Assembly: GCA_031292755.1 (NCBI GenBank)
Contig: JARLGM010000005.1
Location: forward strand, 34,100-98,099
Source of the DNA: Candidatus Sulfopaludibacter sp.
Lineage (GTDB): Bacteria; Acidobacteriota; Terriglobia; Bryobacterales; Bryobacteraceae
Length of the DNA: 64,000 nt
Direction: 5' to 3'
Part shown: positions 24,622 through 32,532 of the stretch, piece after piece
Layout: each line of letters opens with the position of its first letter
Position numbering within the stretch: position 1 is the first letter of the stretch
Translations under genes and position numbers: made by a program
The notes under the pieces: model-generated
Told to the model about the DNA's origin: nothing
Database searches by the model: none
Seen by the model: only the letters and a program-made list of their open reading frames with translations

Positions 24622-25767
24622 ATGAGTTCCATGCCGCGCGAAGATTCGATTTCTCTCGAACGCCTGCTGCTGGCGTTTCTGAAGATCGGCAGCGTCGGCT
24701 TTGGCGGAGGAATGGCCGTAATCGCACTGATGGAACAGGAGTTCGCGCACAAACGCCGGCTCCTCAGCGTGGACGAATTCGTTCATGGAGTGGCTCTGGG
24801 GCAAATTCTTGGACCGTTTGCGGCAAACGCGGCGATCTTCATCGGTTACCGGCTTTATGGGCCGCAGGGAGGCCTGCTTTGCGCCGTCGCATTCCTGGCG
24901 CCATCGGTGGCGCTGGTCATCGGGCTCTCTTACCTGTACTTCGAGTATCACTCGATCCCGGCTCTGCAGGGGATAGTCGCGGGGCTGGGGCCCGTTGTGA
25001 TCGCACTGATCTGCAGTGCCGGATGGAGCATTGCCCGCAAAGTGGTGCGGACACCGCCGGCGTGGATCATTGCGGTGGCGGCGGCAGCGGCGGGCATTGC
25101 CAGGCTGAATTCGATCTGGGTCCTGCTGGCGGCCGGGGCAGCGGGGTTGTTGCTTCGCGGGGGCGGCGAGGCTGCCGCTACCGACCCGGTGAGGCCCCCA
25201 TCCGGATCGGCCTTTGCTATCGCACAAATGAGCCTTCCGGCCGTGGCGTCATTGTTCGGTATCGCGGCCACGTTTCTGAAGATTGGTCTGGTGTTCTTCG
25301 GAGGAGGGTTTGTGCTGGTGCCGGTGCTCCACCATCACCTGGTCACAGAGCTTCACTGGTTGACTCCGCGGGAATTCCTGGACGGCGTGGCCATCAGCAA
25401 TCTGACGCCCGGACCCATTGCGGTGCTTGCCACCTTCGCCGGATATCGCGTCGGAAGCGTTGCCGGGGCTTTGGTCGCGACCGTTGCACTGTTCGCTCCC
25501 GGCGTCGCACTGATGCTCTTCATCAGCCGCCAATACGCGCGCTTCCGCGGCGATCCTCGCGCCAGCCGCTTCCTGAATGGGATCAACCCGGCGGTGACGG
25601 GCTTGATCTTCGCCGCTGCCGTGTTGCTCGGTCCCGCCGGACTGGCATCCTGGCGCGGTCTCATCTTGTCGGGCGTGTCATTCGTCCTGCTGACGCGCCT
25701 TCGGTGGCACCCGGCCTTTGTCCTCGGGATAGGCGCGGTAGCAGGCTACCTGGGAGTTTGCCCGTGA
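24622..25767 (+). CDS. chrA: ChrA-type (CHR family) chromate/anion transporter
   Basis: A 381-residue membrane protein with the two-half CHR layout. The first half has FLKIGSVGFGGGMAVIALME and the second FLKIGLVFFGGGFVLVPVLH, each the family's G-G-G signature at the start of a bundle of helices. The second-half loop LTPGPIAVLATFAGYRVG is also typical. Such proteins export chromate, or move sulfate-like oxyanions. Six bases separate it from the methyltransferase gene, so it is the last gene of the same run. Substrate chromate is inferred from family name only. Confidence 0.9.
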   Translation: MSSMPREDSISLERLLLAFLKIGSVGFGGGMAVIALMEQEFAHKRRLLSVDEFVHGVALGQILGPFAANAAIFIGYRLYGPQGGLLCAVAFLAPSVALVIGLSYLYFEYHSIPALQGIVAGLGPVVIALICSAGWSIARKVVRTPPAWIIAVAAAAAGIARLNSIWVLLAAGAAGLLLRGGGEAAATDPVRPPSGSAFAIAQMSLPAVASLFGIAATFLKIGLVFFGGGFVLVPVLHHHLVTELHWLTPREFLDGVAISNLTPGPIAVLATFAGYRVGSVAGALVATVALFAPGVALMLFISRQYARFRGDPRASRFLNGINPAVTGLIFAAAVLLGPAGLASWRGLILSGVSFVLLTRLRWHPAFVLGIGAVAGYLGVCP

Positions 25768-25801
25768 TGATTCTTCGTGCACGACGGCGCGCGACGGGCG
25801 C

Positions 25802-25815
25802 GTGACGGGAGTCAC
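25802..25815 (+). promoter_or_regulatory. Candidate Crp/Fnr-type binding site upstream of ric
   Basis: The inverted repeat GTGAC-GGGA-GTCAC lies 55 bases before the ric start. Half-sites spaced by four bases are usual for the Crp/Fnr family, and the convergent neighbour gene encodes such a regulator. A second copy was not found near that regulator itself. Confidence 0.5.
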
Positions 25816-25870
25816 TGACCGGGGCCGGCCAAAGCGTCAACATCAGTCAGAAGGCAAATAAGGAGACCCG

Positions 25871-26581
25871 ATGACAACTACCATGACTTTGGCCGACTTG
25901 GCCGCCACCTCGTTGAGCGCCACCGGCATTCTGGAACAGCACGGCCTGGACTACTGCTGCGGCGGGAAGCAGCCGTTGGAGCAGGCTTGCCTCGCGAGGG
26001 GGATCAAGCCGGGGACCATCCTGCGAGAAATCGAGGAGGCCAAGGTCGCCAGCGCGGCTGCCAGGGACTGGCGGACGGCGCCGCTCGATGAACTGGTGAA
26101 GCACATCGTGGCAACTCACCACGCGTACCTGAAACTGGACCTGCCTGTGTTGGGCCACCGCCTGGATAAGGTGGTATCGGTCCACGGCGCTCGCGATCCG
26201 GAGGTGCTTCCGCGCATGGCGGAGGTGTTCGCTGCGTTGCGCGCCGAACTGGAAATGCACCTGCATAAAGAGGAAGCGATCCTGTTTCCGTTTATCGAGC
26301 AGTACGGGCGCGCCGAGGTCCAGGGCCGGCCGATGCCCCCGGTTCCTTTCGGATCGATCGCCAACCCGATCGCGATGATGGAGCGTGAGCACGTGAAAGC
26401 GGGCGATGGCCTGAGCGAGATCCGCACCTTGACCAATGATTTCAACCTGCCTTCGTACGCGTGCAGCACGGTTCGAGCGCTTTATGAGGGGCTGCAAGTG
26501 CTGGAAGCGGACTTACACGTGCATATCCATCTGGAGAACAATATTCTGTTTCCACGCGCCATCGCGCTGGAAAAGCGATAG
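25871..26581 (+). CDS. ric: RIC-family (YtfE/ScdA) iron-sulfur cluster repair di-iron protein
   Basis: A 236-residue protein. The N-terminal DUF542 motif is ILEQHGLDYCCGG (Cys29-Cys30), and the rest is a hemerythrin-like bundle with histidines in HIVATHHAYLKLDLP, LEMHLHKEEAILFPF, MEREHVKAGDGLSEI and LHVHIHLENNILFP. This is the full RIC layout, in which the di-iron site helps rebuild nitrosated or oxidised clusters. It is consistent with stress on the iron-sulfur proteins made by the operon upstream. It has a strong ribosome-binding site (AAGGAGAC). Confidence 0.94.
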   Translation: MTTTMTLADLAATSLSATGILEQHGLDYCCGGKQPLEQACLARGIKPGTILREIEEAKVASAAARDWRTAPLDELVKHIVATHHAYLKLDLPVLGHRLDKVVSVHGARDPEVLPRMAEVFAALRAELEMHLHKEEAILFPFIEQYGRAEVQGRPMPPVPFGSIANPIAMMEREHVKAGDGLSEIRTLTNDFNLPSYACSTVRALYEGLQVLEADLHVHIHLENNILFPRAIALEKR

Positions 26582-26597
26582 CCCTGGGCGTAGCGGC

Positions 26598-27275
26598 TCA
26601 AGCGTGGGCCTCCGCCTCCTGCTCGAGTCCCGCCCGGTTCACGATTTCAACCTGCCGGTCCTGGATCCGGATCAGACCCTGTGCCCGAAAGCGGGCCAGA
26701 TTCCGCGAGACTACCTCGCGAACGGTCCCCAGGCGCGACGCCAGTTCCTGATGGGTCAGGGGGAGATCGAAGGTCGCGGCGCCCGCGCCTTTCGAGGCGT
26801 CGAGCAGCAGACGCGCGAGGCGCTGTGTGACGCTGCCGAAGGTCATGGCTTCCACCAGGCCCACGAGGTGCCTCAGCCGGCGACCTACCACGGCAAGAAC
26901 TTTCAAGGCGACCTCGGGGTACTGGCGGCAGACCTGTTGGAAGTCGTTCTTGTTGATAAACAGAGAGACCACCGGTTCCACTACTCGAACCGATGCCGGG
27001 TACGGTCCGCCGTCGAACAGCGGCAGTTCGGCCACGGATGCGGGCGCGGATTCAATCGACAGCATCACCTCGCGCCCGCCCGGAGATGTCCGAAAGATCT
27101 TGACGCTCCCCTGAACGATGAGGAACATGCCGGCGCACTCCTCTCCTTCCCAAAAGAGCATTTCGTCCGGAGCGTACCGCTTCTCGACAGCGCGTTGGGC
27201 AAGTCCTTGCAGTTCGCTTTCGCTGAGGGCCGCGAACAGGGCAATTTCCGAGAGCGCTGTAGTTTTGGCTGCCAA
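26598..27275 (-). CDS. Crp/Fnr-family transcriptional regulator, TTG start
   Basis: A 225-residue protein with a cyclic-nucleotide-type sensor barrel (FWEGEECAGMFLIVQGSVKI) and a winged helix at the C-terminus (LTHQELASRLGTVREVVSRN). The recognition residues R-E-x-x-S-R resemble both FNR and CRP. There is no N-terminal cluster of cysteines, so it is not an FNR-type iron-sulfur sensor; a DNR-like heme or NO sensor, or a metabolite sensor, is possible. Translation starts at TTG; no in-frame ATG or GTG fits the domain start. It converges on ric. Confidence 0.9.
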   Translation of the reverse strand: MAAKTTALSEIALFAALSESELQGLAQRAVEKRYAPDEMLFWEGEECAGMFLIVQGSVKIFRTSPGGREVMLSIESAPASVAELPLFDGGPYPASVRVVEPVVSLFINKNDFQQVCRQYPEVALKVLAVVGRRLRHLVGLVEAMTFGSVTQRLARLLLDASKGAGAATFDLPLTHQELASRLGTVREVVSRNLARFRAQGLIRIQDRQVEIVNRAGLEQEAEAHA

Positions 27276-27324
27276 GCACCCATGGTATCCGAAAGACCGG
27301 CGGGCCTGCCTTGGTAGAATCGGG

Positions 27325-28617
27325 ATGAGCTTGATCTCTCCGCCGAGTTGCGACCTGCTCTACGGTAATGCCCGCTTGCCCGTTCGCGTGGCAGGCGACA
27401 GGCTTGTGCCCCGCGCCGGCGACCCGATCGGCGATGAGACGCGTGCTGTCATGGATGCACTCGAGCATCCCATCGGGAGCGCGCCGCTTCGCGAGATGGT
27501 GCGGCCGGGAGAACGGGTGGCGATCGTGGTCAACGACATCACCCGCCTGACGCGAACCGACCTGATGCTGCCGCCGATTGTCGAGACACTGAACGCGGCA
27601 GGGATTCCCGACAAGGACATTTTCATCGTGTTCGCGCTGGGCATCCACCGGCGGCAAACCGAGGAGGAGCGCCGGCTGATCGCGGGCGCGGAGATCCACG
27701 CGCGCATTCGATGCTTCGACCACAACGCCACCGACGACGCCGGCCTGGTGGAGATCGGCACGACCAGCTTCGGCAACCGGGTGGAGATCAATCGGGAGGT
27801 GTGGGATGCGGACCGCATCATTCTCACCGGCGAGATCATCTATCATTTGATCGCCGGCTATTCGGGCGGGCGCAAAAGCCTGGCGCCGGGGGTGGCGGGG
27901 TTTCGCACGACAACTTTCAATCACCGGATGATTTTCGATCCGCGCTGCCGGTCGGGACAACTGGACGGCAATCCCGCTCACGAGGATCTGCTGGAGGCCT
28001 GCCGCATGGCCGATCCCGATTTTCTGGTGAACGTGGTGTTGAGTCCCGATGGCAAGTTGATCCGCGTGGTGGCGGGCCACTACGATCTGGCGCACCGCGA
28101 AGGATGCCGCACCGTGGACCGCATGTTGCGCGTGGACGTTCCAGCGCCGTACGATCTGGCGATCGCGTCGGCGGGCGGCTTTCCCCTGGATATCGATCTG
28201 CGGCAAGCGCATAAAGGCCTGGAGAATGCCTGCCAGGCACTGCGTCCGGGCGGCGCCATTTTATTCTATGCGGAGTGCCCGAACGGAGCGGGCATCGGGT
28301 CTTTCGAAGAGTATGTGCACCGCTACCGCGACGATTTCGAGATGCGCGAAGCCCTCTCGCGCGAGTTTGTCGTGGGCGGACATAAGGCTTATTGGGTGGC
28401 GCGGCTGGGGCGCTTGTACAAGGTACATCTGGTCTCCAGCCTGGAGGCGGAATTCGTGCGGCGCTGCCATTTCACTCCGGTCTCACCGGCGGAACACGAG
28501 GCGGTTCTGGCCAGGCTTGTACGGCAGGCGGGGCCGGGGTCGCGGGTCGCGGTGATCCCTTATTCCGGCTTCACGCTGCCGGCTGCTGCTGTTCCACGGG
28601 AGGTCCTGTCTTCCTGA
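27325..28617 (+). CDS. larA: Nickel-dependent lactate racemase homologue
   Basis: A 430-residue protein. The residues known from Lactobacillus plantarum LarA appear at the same positions: His108 in GIHRRQT, His174 in EIIYHLIAGYS, Lys184 in GGRKSLAPG (the lysine that binds the nickel pincer cofactor), and His200 in FNHRM. The start at 27325 matches this numbering. Family members racemise lactate or other 2-hydroxyacids. The cofactor-making genes larB, larC and larE are not in the window. The divergent promoter region shared with the Crp/Fnr gene is only 49 bases. Confidence 0.92.
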   Translation: MSLISPPSCDLLYGNARLPVRVAGDRLVPRAGDPIGDETRAVMDALEHPIGSAPLREMVRPGERVAIVVNDITRLTRTDLMLPPIVETLNAAGIPDKDIFIVFALGIHRRQTEEERRLIAGAEIHARIRCFDHNATDDAGLVEIGTTSFGNRVEINREVWDADRIILTGEIIYHLIAGYSGGRKSLAPGVAGFRTTTFNHRMIFDPRCRSGQLDGNPAHEDLLEACRMADPDFLVNVVLSPDGKLIRVVAGHYDLAHREGCRTVDRMLRVDVPAPYDLAIASAGGFPLDIDLRQAHKGLENACQALRPGGAILFYAECPNGAGIGSFEEYVHRYRDDFEMREALSREFVVGGHKAYWVARLGRLYKVHLVSSLEAEFVRRCHFTPVSPAEHEAVLARLVRQAGPGSRVAVIPYSGFTLPAAAVPREVLSS

Positions 28618-28660
28618 CGAGGCTTGAGTGGCGGCTCGACGTGCAGTGAAGAAAGAGCAA

Positions 28661-28688
28661 GACAGACGACATCAACCGATCGTCTGTC
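28661..28688. terminator. Stem-loop between larA and the ferredoxin
   Basis: A nine-base-pair perfect stem GACAGACGA/TCGTCTGTC with a ten-base loop lies between convergent genes. On the minus strand it is followed by a pyrimidine-rich stretch (TTGCTCTTTCTTC), a weak U-tract, so it may end the ferredoxin transcript and possibly serve both genes. Confidence 0.55.
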
Positions 28689-28695
28689 CCACGGT

Positions 28696-28947
28696 TTAGT
28701 TGTAGTGATTCGCGTTGAGTTCGGCGAAGCTGGCGAACTCGGCCGGAAGTTCTTCCAGAGTGTAAATGGAGTTGGTCGGGCAGACCGGAATGCATGCCCC
28801 GCAATCGATGCAATCGTTCGGATTTACATAAAGCTGGGGCACATCTGCGAAGCCGCCTTCATCCTGCTTCGGATGGATGCAATCCACCGGGCAGGCTTGC
28901 ACGCACAGTTCATCTTTGGTACAGGTATCCGTAATTACGTATGCCAT
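28696..28947 (-). CDS. Ferredoxin with two cluster motifs
   Basis: An 83-residue protein. It opens MAYVITDTCTKDELCVQACP; Cys at C-x5-C-x3-C-P and a later C in VDCIHP suggest a 3Fe/4Fe-type first site, and the second motif is CIDCGACIPVCP. This is the seven-iron or bacterial 2[4Fe-4S] ferredoxin style. I start it at the conserved ATG at 28947, although a TTG 18 bases upstream has a better-placed AGGAG. It is convergent with larA and monocistronic; partner unknown. Confidence 0.9.
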   Translation of the reverse strand: MAYVITDTCTKDELCVQACPVDCIHPKQDEGGFADVPQLYVNPNDCIDCGACIPVCPTNSIYTLEELPAEFASFAELNANHYN

Positions 28948-29064
28948 ATACAACCGGGATTGCAATTCTCCTGCCAGCCCTAAGTAGCAGAAAACAAGAG
29001 GTGAAACTCAACAGTTAACAGGGTGTGGGTGGGGCATTTCACCCGACGGGATACACTGGCAGTG

Positions 29065-30192
29065 ATGAGAATCGAAACCCGGGCCATCCACGCCGGACGC
29101 CGGATCGACCCCGGCACCGGCGCCGTCACCCCTCCCATTCACCTTTCCACCACCTTCGAGCGCAGTCCCACCGGCGAATATCCGCTCGGCTACAGCTATT
29201 CGCGCGAGGACAATCCCAATCGTCACGCCCTGCAAGTCTGCCTGGCGGACCTGGAGGGCGGCAAAGAGGCGCTGTGTTTCGCTTCCGGCCTGGCGGTGGC
29301 CACCGCCGTGGTGCAGGGATTGGAACCGGGCGACCACATCCTGGCGCCGGACGACGTCTATTGGGGCCTGCGGAACGTGATTGGCGTGGTGTTCGCCAAG
29401 GCGGGCATCCAGACCAGCTACGTGGACATGACCCGGCCGGACCTGGTGAAGGCGGCGTTGCGGCCCGAGACGCGGTTGATCTGGGTGGAGACGCCCTCGA
29501 ATCCGCTGATGAAGATTACGGACCTGGAAACGATCGCGGAGATTGCGCGCGCGGCCGGCCCGAACGTGATGACGGTATGCGACGGCACCTTCGCCACGCC
29601 GGTGCTCCAGAGGCCGCTCGAGTGCGGTATCGACATGGTGGCACACTCCACCACCAAGTACATCAGCGGGCACAGCGACGTGGTGGGTGGCGTCCTGATC
29701 ACGCGGCACGACAATTACCTGTTCGAGCGGGCCCGCAAGGCTCAGCATTACGGGGGCGGGGTGCCTTCGCCGTTCGATTGCTGGCTGACGCATCGCGGCA
29801 TCGATACGCTGGCCTACCGCGTGCGGGCCCATTCGGAAAACGCCATGCGGGTGGCGTGCTGGCTGTGCGCGCATCCGCAGGTGGAACGGGTGCATTATCC
29901 CGGGCTGCCCGGCCACGCCGGACACGAGATCGCGGCGCGCCAGATGTCGGCATTCGGAGGCATGTTGTCCTTTGAGGTGCGTGGAGATCGTGTCCGCGCC
30001 ATGAGCGTGGTGGCGCGCTGCGAGTTATTCATTCGGGCGACCAGCCTGGGCGGCGCCCACAGTCTGATCGAGCATCGCGCGTCGGTGGAGGGGCGGGGAA
30101 CCAAAACGCCGGACACCCTGCTGCGCTGCTCGATTGGCCTGGAGCATGCGGACGATCTGATCGCAGACCTGGAACAGGCGCTATCCCTTTGA
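29065..30192 (+). CDS. PLP-dependent trans-sulfuration enzyme (cystathionine gamma-synthase/lyase type)
   Basis: A 375-residue protein. It begins ETRAIHAGRRIDPGTGAVTP, has the family's YSREDNPNRHALQ and the PLP lysine in HSTTKYISGHSDVVGG, and ends with ATSLGGAHSLIEHR. The family includes cystathionine gamma-synthase, gamma-lyase and homocysteine-forming enzymes, which cannot be separated with certainty here. The 3' end overlaps the convergent kinase-aminotransferase gene by 12 bases. No other methionine or cysteine biosynthesis gene is adjacent. Confidence 0.93.
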   Translation: MRIETRAIHAGRRIDPGTGAVTPPIHLSTTFERSPTGEYPLGYSYSREDNPNRHALQVCLADLEGGKEALCFASGLAVATAVVQGLEPGDHILAPDDVYWGLRNVIGVVFAKAGIQTSYVDMTRPDLVKAALRPETRLIWVETPSNPLMKITDLETIAEIARAAGPNVMTVCDGTFATPVLQRPLECGIDMVAHSTTKYISGHSDVVGGVLITRHDNYLFERARKAQHYGGGVPSPFDCWLTHRGIDTLAYRVRAHSENAMRVACWLCAHPQVERVHYPGLPGHAGHEIAARQMSAFGGMLSFEVRGDRVRAMSVVARCELFIRATSLGGAHSLIEHRASVEGRGTKTPDTLLRCSIGLEHADDLIADLEQALSL

Positions 30193-32367
30193 CCATTCGC
30201 GCACCAAGAGATCGGCGTCCGAGCGGGAGAAGACGATCGGCGGCTTAATCTTGATCACGTTGTGATGGGTGCCGTCGGTGCTGAGCAGGATGCCGCGGTC
30301 CTTCATGCGATTGACCAGCGCCGAGGCTTCCGAAGCCGCCGGTTCGCGCGTCTCGCGATCGCGGACCAGTTCGACCCCGATGAACAGGCCCTGGCCGCGC
30401 ACATCGCCGATGAGCGGATCGTGGCCGGCCATGTCGCGCAGTCCCGCCATCAGGTACTCGCCGGCGATGCGGGCATTTTCCTGAAGGCCCTCTTCGCGAA
30501 TCACGTCGAGCACCGCGAGCCCCACGGCGCAGGAGACGGGATTGCCGCCGAAGGTATTGAAGTACTCCATGCCGTTATTGAAAGACGCGGCGATCTCGCG
30601 CGTCGTGACCACGGCGCCCATGGGGTGGCCGTTGCCGATGGGCTTGCCCATGGTCACGATGTCCGGGACCGCGTCCTGGGTTTCGAACATCCAGAAGTGC
30701 GAGCCGGCGCGGCCGAAGCCGGTCTGCACCTCGTCGGCGATGCATACTCCCCCCGCCTGCCGTACGGCGGCGAAGGCGTCGCGCAGATAGCCCGGCGGCA
30801 GGATGATCTGGCCGCCGCATCCCAGGGCCGATTCGCAGAGGAAAGCGCCCGCGTTTCCGGCCGCTGCCGCCTCGGCCACCGTTCCCGCGTACCGTACGCC
30901 GCGATAGACGTCGGGCATCGGGACCACTTGCACGTGCGGCGGCCGGCCGCGTCCGCCGGGGCCGTTGAATTTATAAGGGCTGATCTCGACCAGCGCATTG
31001 GTGTTGCCGTGGTAGGCCGTATCGACCACGATTACGCCCTGTCGCCCGGTGTGGGCGCGCGCCAGCCGCAGGGCCAGTTCGTTCGCCTCGCTGCCGCTGC
31101 ACACCAGGTAGACCACGCGGAGCGGGTTGGGCAGCGTGGCGGTGAGGCGCTCGGCGTAGTCAGTCAGCTTGCGGTGCAAATAGCGGGTGTTGGTGTTGAG
31201 CAGCGCCATCTGTGCGGCGGCGGCAGAGGTGACGGCCGGGTGGCAATGGCCGACGTGAGCGACGTTGTTCACGCAGTCCAGGTATCCGCGTCCGGTGGAA
31301 TCGTAGAGGAACTGCTTCCAGCCGCGCGTGATATGCAGGGGCCTGTCGTAGGAGAGGCTGAGCGAAGGACCAATGGTGCGGCGCCGCGCTCCAAGCAGAT
31401 CGGCTTCGGGTTCGCAGACATGGTGGAACACTTCGGAGGGCCAGCCAGCCGGCATCTCCGCGAGTTTCTCCAGCAATTGCCAGGCAGGGGCGTTCGAAAT
31501 ATTCAGGTATGTATTCTGCGGCGCTTGCGAGTGCTGCCAGACGGCGTAGCAGACGCTCATGGCGAGCCGCGCGGCGGCTAGCGGGAAGAGCGCATCGAGT
31601 TCCGCCGCGTTGAGCGGGCGCACCCGGTGGTATGCCGCTACCACGTGGGCCGCGGCGGCGATGGGGTCCGCCTTCGACAGCATCGCGTAAGCCAGGGCGA
31701 TCGCCAAATCGCACACGGTGGCGGTGTGGACCATGTCGCCGAGATCGAGCAGGGCAGTAACACGGCCGCCGGTGACGAGCACGTTGTAGTCGTTGGCATC
31801 GCCGTAAATGATGCTCGCCGGCAGCGAGCCCCACGGCACGCGCTCCCAGGCATCGAAGTGGGGTTCGACCAGCCCGCGCCGGCCGGCCGGCAGCAGCGGC
31901 AGGTGCCGGCGCGCCAGGGGAGCCTGGGCCAGATCCCAATAGAAGGTACGATGCGCGGCCGGGTGGGAGAACGATTGCAGCGCGTTGTCCGTTTGCGCCA
32001 GCGCGCGTCCCAACGAAGCCAGGAGTTCGGGGTCATGCGGATGAATGTCGGCCAGACAGACACCGTTCACCCAAGTGAGCAAGCGGACGTAGTGGCCGCC
32101 GGCCTGTTCAATCTTCCCCACGGTGCGTGGCCACGTGAGATCCGTCTCAGCCGCGGCAAGGAGTTGAAGCGCCTTCGTCTGCATGTCGAGAATCTCGAAA
32201 GGCTCCCCGCCGTTCGCGATTTTCAAAACGTACTCGCCGAGGCGGAAGTTCTGATCGCGCTCGCTGGGCAGCGGTTCGGCGTCCGCGCGCACGCCGTAAA
32301 GCTCGCGGGCGATTCGGGCGGCATCTTCACGGGAAAGGCCGGGCGCTCGTTGAACCAGGGGCGTCAT
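30181..32367 (-). CDS. Fused APH-type kinase and class III aminotransferase
   Basis: A 728-residue protein from the ATG at 32367. The first 330 residues resemble aminoglycoside/homoserine kinase-type phosphotransferases, with [13 protein letters not shown] (the catalytic H/Y-G-D-x-N-x-x-N) and LLDLGDM. From about residue 345 a complete class III aminotransferase follows: [47 protein letters not shown] and the PLP lysine in [14 protein letters not shown]. Such fusions occur in a group related to ethanolamine-phosphate phospho-lyase. The kinase half may phosphorylate an amino alcohol that the second half then eliminates or transaminates. Upstream 165 bases (32368-32532) hold nothing evident. 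Confidence 0.9.
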   Translation of the reverse strand: MTPLVQRAPGLSREDAARIARELYGVRADAEPLPSERDQNFRLGEYVLKIANGGEPFEILDMQTKALQLLAAAETDLTWPRTVGKIEQAGGHYVRLLTWVNGVCLADIHPHDPELLASLGRALAQTDNALQSFSHPAAHRTFYWDLAQAPLARRHLPLLPAGRRGLVEPHFDAWERVPWGSLPASIIYGDANDYNVLVTGGRVTALLDLGDMVHTATVCDLAIALAYAMLSKADPIAAAAHVVAAYHRVRPLNAAELDALFPLAAARLAMSVCYAVWQHSQAPQNTYLNISNAPAWQLLEKLAEMPAGWPSEVFHHVCEPEADLLGARRRTIGPSLSLSYDRPLHITRGWKQFLYDSTGRGYLDCVNNVAHVGHCHPAVTSAAAAQMALLNTNTRYLHRKLTDYAERLTATLPNPLRVVYLVCSGSEANELALRLARAHTGRQGVIVVDTAYHGNTNALVEISPYKFNGPGGRGRPPHVQVVPMPDVYRGVRYAGTVAEAAAAGNAGAFLCESALGCGGQIILPPGYLRDAFAAVRQAGGVCIADEVQTGFGRAGSHFWMFETQDAVPDIVTMGKPIGNGHPMGAVVTTREIAASFNNGMEYFNTFGGNPVSCAVGLAVLDVIREEGLQENARIAGEYLMAGLRDMAGHDPLIGDVRGQGLFIGVELVRDRETREPAASEASALVNRMKDRGILLSTDGTHHNVIKIKPPIVFSRSDADLLVREWSKG

Positions 32368-32532
32368 GGAACTTCCAGTGTGCCACGGCGCAGGGCCGTA
32401 TATTTGGGCTGCTATGCGCAGCGTTTGCGGTATTTTTCTGCTGGTAGCAGGCGCCATCCCGTCGGACCTGGGCTTGGCGTACACGGTGACTGGGCAGGAA
32501 GAACCCCAGAAAGCATGTGCCGCGCATCTCCG

